NCBI GenBank assembly: GCA_036399695.1
Contig: DASWMP010000060.1
Location: 1 to 19,664 of the forward strand
Source: DASVEE01 sp036399695
GTDB lineage: Bacteria > Acidobacteriota > Thermoanaerobaculia > Gp7-AA8
Direction of reading: 5' to 3'
Length of the DNA: 19,664 bases
In this document: positions 1 through 7,654 of the stretch, one piece after another
Numbering within the stretch: the first letter of the stretch is position 1
Layout: each line of letters opens with the position of its first letter
Program-made: the position numbers and the translations under genes
The notes under the pieces: model-generated
Told to the model about the DNA's origin: nothing
The model's database searches: none
The model's input: only the letters and a program-made list of their open reading frames with translations

Positions 1-20
1 CGTTCATGCTTCATCCACTG

Positions 21-160
21 CCAACCGCCAACCGCCAACTGCCAACCGCCAACTGCCAACCGCCAACTGCCAACCGCCAACCGCCAACTGCCAACCGCCA
101 ACCGCCAACTGCCAACCGCCAACTGCCAACTGCCAACTGCCAACTGCCAACCGCCAACTG
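21..160. repeat. Perfect 7-bp tandem repeat, 20 units of CCAACYG
   Basis: Twenty consecutive heptamers CCAACCG or CCAACTG run without a gap or slip; only the sixth base varies (ten C, ten T). A shortened unit CCACTG sits just before it at 15-20. The complementary strand reads CRGTTGG, close to the TTGTTGG and TTGTCGG heptamers in other gaps of this window. No inverted partner arm is visible to the right; one could lie left of the window. Open frames through it encode only a low-complexity W-x-L-A-V-G type repeat and are not believable genes. The remainder up to the receptor gene (161-275) holds only a small stem, AGTCTG/CAGACT at 190-206. Confidence 0.95.
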
Positions 161-275
161 CTTCCAAGAGTCTCATCGCTGGATTCGTCAGTCTGAGTTC
201 CAGACTCCAGACACGCCCGATCCTTTCTTTCCAACGACTTACGCGTGGCACTTCCGTTGCGCTTGAGGCGGCGCG

Positions 276-281
276 AAGGAG
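276..281 (+). promoter_or_regulatory. Ribosome binding site that selects the TTG start at 290
   Basis: AAGGAG lies 8 nt before the TTG at 290. The GTG at 245, which would add 15 arginine-rich residues, has no comparable site. The TTG start also places a textbook signal peptide exactly at the N terminus. Confidence 0.75.
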
Positions 282-289
282 AGTCCCGC

Positions 290-2362
290 TTGAAGAAAAC
301 CATTACAGCCACACTCCTGACGATGACGCTTGCCGTCACCGCCGTTGCCGGCGAACAGGCCACGCTCGGAGAGACGAGCCGCCTCAGTCAGGACCTCATT
401 TACTCGGTGAACCGCACTCCGGAGCGGCCGTTCGATACGGCCCGCGCCGTGGACGTCATCACAGCCGAAGAGATTGCGAACCATCCAGGCCGCGGGCTCG
501 CCGACATCCTCGAAGAGGCGGCCGGTGTCTACATCCGCCGCTGGAACTCGGCCGGCGGCGCTGCCGTCGTGCGTGGCCTCTCGGCCAACCAGGTGCTGAT
601 CCTCGTCGACGGCGTCAAGCTGACGAACGGCACGTGGGGCAGCGAGACGACCGAGTACCTCAACCTCGTCGACATCGCCCAGATCGACCGCGTCGAGGTC
701 GTCCGCGGCGTCGTTTCGGTGCTCGGCACCGAGTCGCTCGGCGGCATCATCAACATCATCACGAAGAAAGGCCCCTCGGGCGATGAGAAGGTGACGGGCA
801 CGGTCGGCATACGTTACTCGACCGGCGACCGCGCCTTCGCCGTGCCGGTGACGATCGCCGGCCACTTCGGCAAGCTGCGTTACTCGGCCGGGATCACGGC
901 GCGCGAGTCGCACGACCTCCGCAGCGCCACCGGACGCGTTCCGCTCTCCGACTACAACGAGCGCTCCGGCTTCCTCTCCGCGCAGTACCTGCTGTCGGAC
1001 GTGAAGACCGTCACCGCGACGTTCTCCGATCTCGAGCAGAGCGGCATCCGCGGCGAGGCCGGCAACCTGATCGGCCCGATTCTCTACAAGCCGACGCACA
1101 CGCAGCTCGCCAGCCTGTCGTTCCTCGACCTGGCCACGCGCTCCTGGTCCGACTCGCTGCGCGCGCAGGCCTACTGGAACCGCCAGTCCGACGGTCACGA
1201 CGTCATCGTCATGATCCCGGCCATGACCGCGAACCGCACCGATTCCGACACGCTCATGGGCTTCGGTCTCGAGCTCGGGAAGTTCATCGGCAAGTCGCAG
1301 GTCCATCACCTCATCTACGGTGTCGACTACTCGACCGAGGAGACGAAGTCGTCTTCCATCGACACGTATGAGGCAGGCTTCGTCGTCCACTCCCGCTCGC
1401 GCACGACGCCCGGCGCGCAGTACCGCACCCTCGGCGTGTACGTGCACGACCGCTTCGACATCGGCTCCAGGTTCACGGCCGCCGTCGGCGCGCGCTACGG
1501 CACCTTCACTCTGAAGGCGAAGGAGTCGGGCTTCCTCGGCACGTTCGCTTTCGACCAGACCGAAGGCGACTACTCCGCCAGCGCGAACCTGATCTACCAC
1601 GCCACCCCGACCTTCAACATCGTCGGCAACGCCATGCGCGGCTTCCGTACGCCGAACATCTACGACGCCACCGCGATGGTCTGGGGCCAGGGCACGCTGC
1701 AGGTGCCGAGCACCGGCGTCAGCACCGAGAGCGTCATCAGCTACGAGCTGGGCGCCAAGTACGAAGCGGCGCGCGTCTCCGGCTCCGCCTTCTACTTCCG
1801 CAATGACCTCGACAGCCTGCTCGTCCGCGCGCAGGGCAGCCTGCACGGCCTCCCGTTCCTCGACTCGAACGGCAACGGCGTCAAAGATGGTTCGGAAGCC
1901 GAGATCCTGCAGACCCAGAACGTCGGCGCCGGCACCATCGACGGCATCGAGCTCGAAGGACGGGCCCAGCTTTCGCGCGCCTTCTCGCTGCGCGCGAACT
2001 ACACCCGCACGACCGGCACGAACAGCGTGACGGACGAGCCGTTCTCCTACATTCCGCCGGACTTCGGCTCGCTCAAGCTGCGCTACTCGCCGGCTTCGGC
2101 GAAGAACGTCTGGGGCGAAGCGGTGATGAAGTTCGCCGGCCGGCAGGATCGCCTGTCGTCGGTGGAGCTCGCCGATCCGATGCTCATGAACGGCACGCCG
2201 TCGTACCGGATCTTCAACCTCCGCGGCGGCATGACGGTCCTCGACACGATCGTCCTCTCCGTCGAAGTGGAGAACCTCTTCGACAAGGAGTACCGCTTCC
2301 ACGGCTCGCGCGTCCCGGAAGCCGGCCGCCAGTTCGTGCTCTCCACGCAGTACCGCTTCTAA
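290..2362 (+). CDS. TonB-dependent outer-membrane receptor
   Basis: This 690-residue protein is a TonB-dependent receptor, expected to import a scarce ligand (siderophore, cobalamin, sugar or peptide) through the outer membrane with TonB/ExbBD energy. Residues 1-20 form a signal peptide (MKKTITATLL..., cleavage after AVA). The plug spans about 45-160 and shows the family signatures ADILEEAAGVYIRR, VRGLSANQVLILVDGVKL, IDRVEVVRG and GGIINIITKKG. The rest is the beta-barrel; the end has ENLFDKEYRFHGSRVPEAGR and finishes in aromatic RF, typical of BamA-recognised barrels. Residues 525-536 (DSNGNGVKDGSE) look like a calcium-binding loop in a surface region. The plug resembles BtuB/FepA-type receptors but the ligand cannot be read. 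The next gene starts 15 bp on, so the two form an operon. The start chosen is TTG 290. Confidence 0.93.
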   Translation: MKKTITATLLTMTLAVTAVAGEQATLGETSRLSQDLIYSVNRTPERPFDTARAVDVITAEEIANHPGRGLADILEEAAGVYIRRWNSAGGAAVVRGLSANQVLILVDGVKLTNGTWGSETTEYLNLVDIAQIDRVEVVRGVVSVLGTESLGGIINIITKKGPSGDEKVTGTVGIRYSTGDRAFAVPVTIAGHFGKLRYSAGITARESHDLRSATGRVPLSDYNERSGFLSAQYLLSDVKTVTATFSDLEQSGIRGEAGNLIGPILYKPTHTQLASLSFLDLATRSWSDSLRAQAYWNRQSDGHDVIVMIPAMTANRTDSDTLMGFGLELGKFIGKSQVHHLIYGVDYSTEETKSSSIDTYEAGFVVHSRSRTTPGAQYRTLGVYVHDRFDIGSRFTAAVGARYGTFTLKAKESGFLGTFAFDQTEGDYSASANLIYHATPTFNIVGNAMRGFRTPNIYDATAMVWGQGTLQVPSTGVSTESVISYELGAKYEAARVSGSAFYFRNDLDSLLVRAQGSLHGLPFLDSNGNGVKDGSEAEILQTQNVGAGTIDGIELEGRAQLSRAFSLRANYTRTTGTNSVTDEPFSYIPPDFGSLKLRYSPASAKNVWGEAVMKFAGRQDRLSSVELADPMLMNGTPSYRIFNLRGGMTVLDTIVLSVEVENLFDKEYRFHGSRVPEAGRQFVLSTQYRF

Positions 2363-2377
2363 AGGAGGAGGCCCAGC

Positions 2378-2794
2378 ATGAAACGCATTCTGCTCACGCT
2401 CTTCCTGTTCACCAGCGCGTCACTGCACGCCGCTGAAGGCTTCAAGGTCGTCGTGCACCGCTCGAATCCGATCACCTCGATCAGCAAGAGCGAGCTGTCC
2501 GACTACCTGCTCAAGAAGAAGACGACCTGGCCCGACAAGAAGCCCGTCGTCGCCGTCGACCTGACCGACAAGTCCCCGGTCCGCGGCAAGCTCTCCCAGG
2601 AAGTCCTCGGCCGCTCACCCGCCGCCATCAAGAGCTACTGGCAGCAACAGATCTTCTCCGGCCGCGACGTGCCGCCGGTCGAGAAGGCCTCGGACCGCGA
2701 CGTGATCGCGTTCGTGCAGGTGACGCCCGGCGCCATCGGCTATGTCTCGGACGCCACGGACACGGGGGACCTGAAGGTCGTCGTGCTTCGGTAG
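2378..2794 (+). CDS. Small periplasmic PstS-like (PBP-like) domain protein
   Basis: A 138-residue exported protein. Residues 1-19 are a signal peptide (cleavage near LHA|AEG). The mature part matches the small phosphate-binding-protein-like domain (PBP_like_2 type): an opening beta strand FKVVVHRSNP, a helix region ending with KSYWQQQIFSGRDVPP, and the characteristic VTPGAIGYVSD near the C terminus. It is about half the length of true PstS, so it is probably a one-lobe version rather than a full transport receptor. The ribosome site AAGGAGG (2362-2368) overlaps the stop codon of the TonB receptor gene, indicating co-translation and a shared role, perhaps binding or sensing the ligand the receptor brings in. 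The ligand is not known; no ABC permease lies nearby. Confidence 0.8.
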   Translation: MKRILLTLFLFTSASLHAAEGFKVVVHRSNPITSISKSELSDYLLKKKTTWPDKKPVVAVDLTDKSPVRGKLSQEVLGRSPAAIKSYWQQQIFSGRDVPPVEKASDRDVIAFVQVTPGAIGYVSDATDTGDLKVVVLR

Positions 2795-2800
2795 TTTAGG

Positions 2801-2904
2801 GAGACGTTGTCCGTTTTCCGTTGTCCGGTGTCCGTGCTGCGCTTCACGACGCGTTTGGCAGAGCACAGCACGGACGACGGGCAACGGAAAACGGACAACG
2901 TCTC
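2801..2904. repeat. 39-bp inverted repeat with heptameric arms between convergent genes
   Basis: Arms 2801-2839 and 2866-2904 are complementary with three mismatches around a 26-nt loop. The left arm reads as 7-bp units (TTGTCCG TTTTCCG TTGTCCG GTGTCCG). It fills the gap between converging genes and may act as a bidirectional terminator; on the plus strand it is followed by CGCTTTT. Two of the three mismatches would be U.G wobbles in a plus-strand transcript. Confidence 0.9.
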
Positions 2905-2912
2905 TCGCTTTT

Positions 2913-3989
2913 CTAGCGGTTGGCGTAGGCGATGATCAGCACGATGATCAGAATCGTGAGCACCAGGAAGGTGATCTTCACCCACGACCAGGGTGCCGTC
3001 CCCGTGGCTTTGCCGGTCACGCCGTTCACGATGTAGCGGTACGGTTTGCCGCGGTAGTCGTAGGCGGAGATCCAGACCGGCAGCAGGGCGTTCTTGTACG
3101 CCAGCGCGGAGAAGGTCGTGTTCACGTTCAGGTTGCGCTGCGTGTCGCCCGGGACTTCACGGGAGCAGGCGCTGTAGATCTCGCCGCGCATGCGGGTCTT
3201 CGCGCTCTCCAGTGCTTCGGGCAGGTCGACCGCGTTCTCCTCGGCCAGAAAGCCGGAGAGGTACGACGGCTCGTAGACCGTGAGGTCGGCCGTCGGGAAG
3301 GGCTCGATGCCCTGCGCGAGGCCGGGATCGATGCCGCGCGAGGCCGGCACCGGCACGTCGTCGAAGAAGAGGCTGAGCGAGCCGGAGGCCGGTTCCCAAC
3401 GGACGCGCTGCTGCTGACGCATGACGGTCTTGCCGTTCTCGGTGACCGGGACGGTGACGTAGTAGTAATAGCCCGCTTCCGCCGTCCACCAGGAGCTCGT
3501 GGCGGCGTCGAAGGTCCAGAAGGGGATGTAGACGCCCTGCATCGTCGTGAGGCGCGAGGAGGACTTGAGGTCGTTCGGACGCAGCCAGAGCGACGACTGC
3601 CACGAACGGAACTGCTGCACCGCCGTCTCCCGCGGCACGCGGAACGGCAGCAACCCTTCGGGACGGACGACGTTCGGATTCGGCGGCGCCTCGACGACGG
3701 CGGTCGTGCCGCAGAAGGCGCAGGAGGAAGAGGCCACGTGCGGATCGAGCGTCGTGTGCGCGCCGCAGCGGCGGCAGACCATGACCTTGCGCTCCGCCCC
3801 CCAGCCGAGATCGCGCGGCGCGCGCAGGGCCACGTCGACGGGCTTCTCGGTGACGGTCGTGGTGGACGGGGCGATCGATTGCTCGCGCCCGCAGTAAGGG
3901 CACTTCATCGCGGAGACGCCCGGCTCCCACCGCAGATCGGCGCCACAGCTCTCGCAGGGGAACTTCCGGACTTTCGCGACAGTGGACAT
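2913..3989 (-). CDS. Double zinc-ribbon protein with C-terminal membrane anchor (YdjG-like)
   Basis: A 358-residue protein from the ATG at 3989. It opens with two CxxC...CxxC zinc ribbons: Cys12/15/30/33 (CESCGADL...KCPYCG) and Cys72/75/90/93 (CRRCGAHT...CAFCG). A long middle part (about 110-330) has the aromatic-rich stretch SWWTAEAGYYYYVTVPV. The C terminus is a single hydrophobic segment (about 334-353) followed by YANR, so the protein should be tail-anchored with the ribbons in the cytosol. This resembles Bacillus YdjG, which works with the SPFH protein YdjI and PspA in membrane stress; the upstream neighbour here is indeed SPFH. A GTG at 4013 would add eight residues, and neither start has a clear ribosome site. 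The exact function is unknown. Confidence 0.8.
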   Translation of the reverse strand: MSTVAKVRKFPCESCGADLRWEPGVSAMKCPYCGREQSIAPSTTTVTEKPVDVALRAPRDLGWGAERKVMVCRRCGAHTTLDPHVASSSCAFCGTTAVVEAPPNPNVVRPEGLLPFRVPRETAVQQFRSWQSSLWLRPNDLKSSSRLTTMQGVYIPFWTFDAATSSWWTAEAGYYYYVTVPVTENGKTVMRQQQRVRWEPASGSLSLFFDDVPVPASRGIDPGLAQGIEPFPTADLTVYEPSYLSGFLAEENAVDLPEALESAKTRMRGEIYSACSREVPGDTQRNLNVNTTFSALAYKNALLPVWISAYDYRGKPYRYIVNGVTGKATGTAPWSWVKITFLVLTILIIVLIIAYANR

Positions 3990-4020
3990 GCGCGCAGATG
4001 ATAGGCCACGCACTCATGGA

Positions 4021-4056
4021 TAAAAGCAAAAAGGCCCGGGTTGCCCCGGACCTTTC
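4021..4056 (-). terminator. Intrinsic terminator after the SPFH gene
   Basis: Read on the minus strand: GAAAGGTCCGGG, loop GCAA, CCCGGGCCTTT, then TTGCTTTTA. The 11-12 bp stem has one G.T pair and a U-rich tail. It lies between the SPFH gene and the zinc-ribbon gene, both on the minus strand, so it would limit read-through from the first into the second. Confidence 0.8.
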
Positions 4057-4063
4057 ATGAGAG

Positions 4064-5203
4064 CTACTTGATTGGTGGAGGTGGCGGGGGAGGCGGTGCG
4101 CTCTGCGCGAGTCCGAGCTCGGAGTAACTGTCGAGCGAAGCCCATCCACTGGCGCCGGGGCGCCACGCCTGCGTGGACGCGCCGACCTGGCCGGACTGCA
4201 CCATCGCGCGGAGCGCATCGTCCGTGTACGGACCGTACGTCTTGCCGTCGATGGCCAGCGACCAGCGCGGGGCCTGCGACGCACCACCGCCGCCCGGAGG
4301 CGGGGGAGGGGCGGCGTGTCCCTGCTGCTGCGAGTTGTTGAAGGCGCCGCCCATGGCGTTGCCCATCGCCACGCCTGCGCCGAGGCCGACGCCGGCGCCA
4401 GCCAGGCCGCCCGGATTCGCCGCCGCGACCTTGATCGCGTCAGCGGTTTGGAGTTGCGTGTACTGCCCCATGCGATCGCCGAGGACGCCCAGCTTGGTGC
4501 GCTGGTCGATCGCGGCTTCCACTTCCTCGGGGAGCGAAACGTTCTCGATGTAGAACTTCGACAGCTCGATGCCGTAGCCGGCGAACTCCGGCTCGAGGAT
4601 CTTCCGCGCGGCGGCGGAGAGCTCGTCGTAGTGCGCGGCCAGGTCGAGCGCGGCGATCTTCGCCTCGGCGATGGCGTCGGACAGACGCGACAGGATCGTC
4701 GACTTGAGCTGCCCGAGGACGTCGCCCGTCGTCGTCAGGCCCTGAGTGCCGACGATCGTCTGGAAGAATACCTTCGGATCCTTGATGCGCATCGCGTACG
4801 TTCCGTACGCACGGACGCGGATCATGCCGAAGTCGGCGTCCCGCATCATCACCGGATTCGACGTTCCCCACTTGAGGTCGGTGAACATCCGGGTGTTGAA
4901 GAAGTAGACCTCCGCCTTGAACGGCGAGTTGAACCCGTACTTCCAGCCGCGCAGCGTCGTCATGATGGGGACGTTCTGCGTGTTCAGCTCGTAACGGCCT
5001 GGTTTGAACAGATCGGCCGCTTCGCCTTCATTGACGAAGAGCGCCACCTGGTTCTCCCGAACCGTGAGCTGCGCCCCCATCTTGATTTCCTGGTTGTAAA
5101 CGGGGAAGCGGTAGACGAGCGTATCGTTCGTCTCGTCGAGCCACTCGATGATCTCGATGAACTGCGAACCAATCTGGTTCTTCAGGTTGTCGAAAAAGCC
5201 CAT
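4064..5203 (-). CDS. SPFH (band 7) protein with C-terminal GYF_2 domain (YdjI-like)
   Basis: A 379-residue protein. Residues 1-260 form an SPFH domain of the YdjI type (MGFFDNLKNQIGSQFIEIIEW; LFKPGRYELNTQNVPIMTTL; a helical stretch rich in Ala and charged residues at about 165-265). A Gly/Ala-rich hinge (264-290) and a proline run lead to a GYF_2-like domain at 314-362 (WSLAIDGKTYGPYTDDAL, GWASLDSY). The protein ends in eight prolines plus IK. Such proteins oligomerise at the cytoplasmic membrane and recruit partners; GYF domains bind proline-rich segments, so the tail could be a self-ligand or partner ligand. The ATG at 5203 has GGAGG seven bases upstream; the TTG at 5221 does not. The downstream partner gene encodes a YdjG-like zinc-ribbon protein. 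Confidence 0.88.
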   Translation of the reverse strand: MGFFDNLKNQIGSQFIEIIEWLDETNDTLVYRFPVYNQEIKMGAQLTVRENQVALFVNEGEAADLFKPGRYELNTQNVPIMTTLRGWKYGFNSPFKAEVYFFNTRMFTDLKWGTSNPVMMRDADFGMIRVRAYGTYAMRIKDPKVFFQTIVGTQGLTTTGDVLGQLKSTILSRLSDAIAEAKIAALDLAAHYDELSAAARKILEPEFAGYGIELSKFYIENVSLPEEVEAAIDQRTKLGVLGDRMGQYTQLQTADAIKVAAANPGGLAGAGVGLGAGVAMGNAMGGAFNNSQQQGHAAPPPPPGGGGASQAPRWSLAIDGKTYGPYTDDALRAMVQSGQVGASTQAWRPGASGWASLDSYSELGLAQSAPPPPPPPPIK

Positions 5204-5248
5204 GTATCTGCCTCCGGTCAAGTGAGTATACGGGGAATTGGGCTACGC

Positions 5249-5340
5249 GTTTTCGGTTGTCGGTTTTTGGTTTTTGGTGGTCTCATGCCACCCCTTCCGG
5301 CACCACGAACCAAAAACCGAAAACCAACAACCAACAACCA
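5249..5340. repeat. Heptamer-armed inverted repeat in a divergent intergenic region
   Basis: Left arm 5249-5271 and right arm 5309-5331 pair over 23 bp with three mismatches, including 12 exact bases. The left side reads TTTTCGG TTGTCGG TTTTTGG TTTTTGG and the right side continues in 7-bp units (CCAAAAA CCGAAAA CCAACAA CCAACAA) to 5340. A second small stem GGTGG/CCACC (5276-5280/5288-5292) sits inside. Here the element separates two divergent starts, so it cannot be only a terminator; it would lie in or near the 5' leader of the peptidase gene. Confidence 0.88.
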
Positions 5341-5344
5341 CTTC

Positions 5345-5350
5345 AAGGAG
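5345..5350 (+). promoter_or_regulatory. Ribosome binding site that selects the GTG start at 5356
   Basis: AAGGAG lies five bases before GTG 5356. The frame stays open upstream to 5257, but that extension runs through the inverted repeat and has no signal peptide. Confidence 0.75.
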
Positions 5351-5355
5351 TACGC

Positions 5356-7482
5356 GTGAACAAACCCTTACTAGCCCTCCTCGCCCTGCTGGCGCTCCCG
5401 GCCGTGGCGGACGAGGGGATGTGGATGCCTCAGCAGGTGCCGAATCTGGCGGCCGAGCTGAAGAAGGCGGGGCTGCAGATCGACCCGGCCCGTTTTGCCG
5501 ACCTGACCGGTGACCCGATGGGCGCCGTCGTCTCCCTCGGCGGCTGCACGGCCTCGTTCGTCTCACCGGACGGCCTCGTCGTCACCAACCATCACTGCGC
5601 GTTCGGCTCGATCCAGCACAACGCCACGCCGCAGCGCGACCTCATCACGAACGGCTTCCTGGCCAAAACGCGCGCCGAGGAACTGCCGGCGGCGCCGGGG
5701 ACGAAGGTGTGGGTCACGACCAACATCGAAGACGTCACCTCGCGCGTCACCAAAGGCCTCGAGACGATCAGCTCCGACTCCGGCCGGGCCAAACTGCTCG
5801 ACCGCCGCGAGAAAGAGCTCACGGCCGAGTGCGAGAAGGCCGGCGGCGTCCGCTGCCGCGTCTCCTCCTTCTTCGAGGGCTCGCAGTACCTCCGGCTGAC
5901 GCAGATGGAGATCAGCGACGTCCGCCTCGTCTACGCCCCGGCGCGGATGATCGGCGAGTACGGCGGCGAGATCGACAACTTCGAATGGCCGCGCCACACC
6001 GGCGACTTTTCGTTCTACCGCGCCTACGTCAACGGCCAGCCCTTCAAGCCGAAGCACTGGCTGAAAGTGGCGACCGAAGGCGTGGACGAGGGCGACCTCG
6101 TCATCGTGGCCGGCTATCCGGGCCGTACGTTCCGCTATCGCACCGAGCAGGAAGTGGCGACGGCGAAGGAATTCACCTATCCGACCTCCATCCGCTACTT
6201 CACGGAGCTGATGCGCATCCTCGAGGACGCGGGCAAGAACAACAAGGACGTCGAGATCAAAGTCGCGTCCCGCATCAAGAGCCTGGCGAACTCGCTCAAG
6301 AACTACACGAGCGTGAACGAAGGCTTCACCAAGGACCGCATCGTCGAAGCCCGCGCCGAGCGGGAGGCGAAGATGCGCGCCGCCATCGCGAAGGACCCGT
6401 CGCTCGCGCAGTATTCGCGAGCCCTCGATGAAATCGCCCGCCTGAACCGCGAGCAGCGCGCCACGCTGGAGCGGGACACGATCCTCTCCTGGCTCGTCTC
6501 CGCCCGCGTCTCGCCGATGCTCAACCAGGCGTACACGATGCAGCGCCTGGCCGTGGAGCGGGCGAAGACCGCGGATCTCGAGCGCGCCGCCGGCTACCAG
6601 GAGCGCGATTGGGCGCGTCTGCAGCAGGCCTCGGATCGCGCGCAGCGGACGATGGACGTCGGGAGCGACCGCGCGGCCGTCCGCTACTTCCTCAATGAAG
6701 CGGCTAAACTCCCGGCGAACCAGCGCCTCAAGCCGGTCGACGACGCCATCGCCGCCGCGGGCGGGATCGAGCCGTTCCTCGACCGCATTTACGGCAGCAC
6801 GAAGCTCGGCTCGCAGGAAGAGCGGGCCAAGATGCTCGGTGAGACGTCCGCCCAGCTCGCGGCCCGCAACGACGCCATGCTGAACTTCACCGCGTCGCTC
6901 CTGCCGCTCGCCCAGGCCAACGAGCAGCGCGACCTGGAGCGCTCCGGCGCGATGTCACGTCTCCGCCCCGGCTACTTCGAGGTGCTGCGCCGCGTCGAAG
7001 GACGCGAGCTCTACCCCGACGCCAACTCGACGCTGCGCGTGACCTTCGGCACCGTCAAGGGCTACCAGCCCCGTGACGCGACGTACTACACGCCGCAGAC
7101 GACCCTCTCCGGCCTCATGCAGAAGGAAAAGGGCAAGGAGCCGTTCGCCAGCCCGGCCGCGCTCCTCGCGTCGGCGAAGAACGCCGACGCCACCAAGCCG
7201 TACGTCGACCCCGACCTCGGCCAGGTCCCGGTGAACTTCCTCTCCACCTGCGACACCACCGGCGGCAACTCCGGCTCCCCGACGCTCAACGCCAAGGGTG
7301 AGCTGGTCGGTCTGCTCTTCGACGGCAACTACGAGTCGATCGACGCCGACTTTCTCTTCAACCCGGCCATGACCCGCTCCATCCATGTGGACGCGGTGTA
7401 CATGCTCTGGGTCATGGACGCCGTCGACGGCGCCCACGAGCTGATGCGCGAGCTCGGCGTCACCCCGAAGTTCGCGAAGTGA
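5356..7482 (+). CDS. Secreted S46 family dipeptidyl peptidase, DPP7-like
   Basis: A 708-residue serine dipeptidyl peptidase that removes dipeptides from peptide N termini in the periplasm or outside. Residues 1-18 are a signal peptide (cleavage AVA|DEG). The chymotrypsin-like double barrel has His80 (VVTNHHC), Asp217 (RHTGDFSFYR) and Ser639 (TGGNSGSP); a helical cap region lies between. The length is that of characterised DPP7 and DPP11 enzymes. Eighteen residues after the catalytic Ser is Gly657 (LLFDGNYES), the position that is Gly in DPP7 and Arg in DPP11, so a preference for hydrophobic rather than acidic P1 residues is inferred. It is a single gene with its own hairpin downstream. The GTG start is fixed by the adjoining ribosome site and signal peptide. 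Confidence 0.93.
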   Translation: MNKPLLALLALLALPAVADEGMWMPQQVPNLAAELKKAGLQIDPARFADLTGDPMGAVVSLGGCTASFVSPDGLVVTNHHCAFGSIQHNATPQRDLITNGFLAKTRAEELPAAPGTKVWVTTNIEDVTSRVTKGLETISSDSGRAKLLDRREKELTAECEKAGGVRCRVSSFFEGSQYLRLTQMEISDVRLVYAPARMIGEYGGEIDNFEWPRHTGDFSFYRAYVNGQPFKPKHWLKVATEGVDEGDLVIVAGYPGRTFRYRTEQEVATAKEFTYPTSIRYFTELMRILEDAGKNNKDVEIKVASRIKSLANSLKNYTSVNEGFTKDRIVEARAEREAKMRAAIAKDPSLAQYSRALDEIARLNREQRATLERDTILSWLVSARVSPMLNQAYTMQRLAVERAKTADLERAAGYQERDWARLQQASDRAQRTMDVGSDRAAVRYFLNEAAKLPANQRLKPVDDAIAAAGGIEPFLDRIYGSTKLGSQEERAKMLGETSAQLAARNDAMLNFTASLLPLAQANEQRDLERSGAMSRLRPGYFEVLRRVEGRELYPDANSTLRVTFGTVKGYQPRDATYYTPQTTLSGLMQKEKGKEPFASPAALLASAKNADATKPYVDPDLGQVPVNFLSTCDTTGGNSGSPTLNAKGELVGLLFDGNYESIDADFLFNPAMTRSIHVDAVYMLWVMDAVDGAHELMRELGVTPKFAK

Positions 7483-7488
7483 TCGTGA

Positions 7489-7522
7489 CCTCCCCGCCGC
7501 ACCGGAAGGTGCGGCGGGGAGG
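7489..7522 (+). terminator. Perfect 15-bp GC hairpin with GGAA tetraloop after the S46 gene
   Basis: CCTCCCCGCCGCACC (7489-7503), loop GGAA, and its exact complement (7508-7522), six bases past the stop codon. GGAA is a GNRA-type loop. There is no T-run after it, so it may be a transcript-end stabiliser or a U-less terminator. Confidence 0.75.
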
Positions 7523-7539
7523 GGCACCCTCGCGGCTGC

Positions 7540-7623
7540 ACCGCACACACAGGAGTGTCTGTCCCACATTCGGCATGCGGCTCTCTGCTTCTAATGTGGG
7601 ACAGACACTTCTGTCTGTCCGGT
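7540..7623. repeat. 31-bp inverted repeat with AGTGTCTGTCCCACATT core
   Basis: Arms 7540-7570 and 7593-7623 match with three mismatches; the inner 17 bp (7554-7570 with 7593-7609) are exact, around a 22-nt loop. It is not heptameric like the other intergenic inverted repeats. It lies between the ends of the convergent S46 and XRE genes and looks like a REP or MITE-type dispersed element; copy number cannot be seen here. Confidence 0.85.
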
Positions 7624-7654
7624 GTACCCGCTCGGCCTCGGGTTGGCCGCGGTT

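Noticed and set aside
4..363. Open frame on the minus strand encoding a W-x-L-A-V-G type repeat
   Set aside because: It is a translation of the 7-bp tandem array, has no start context and overlaps the receptor gene.
239..2302. Very long open frame antisense to the TonB receptor (and similar ones at 10269-12272 and 17923-19599 on the minus strand, and 10253-11524 on the plus strand)
   Set aside because: GC-rich codon use leaves stops rare in the opposite frames. The translations are rich in Arg, Asp, Val and Ala without any domain, while the other strand encodes recognisable proteins.
4064..5203. Link between the proline-rich SPFH tail and nearby yebC (a factor acting on proline runs)
   Set aside because: The genes are about 3 kb apart, on opposite strands and not co-transcribed; YebC acts genome-wide, so nearness means little.
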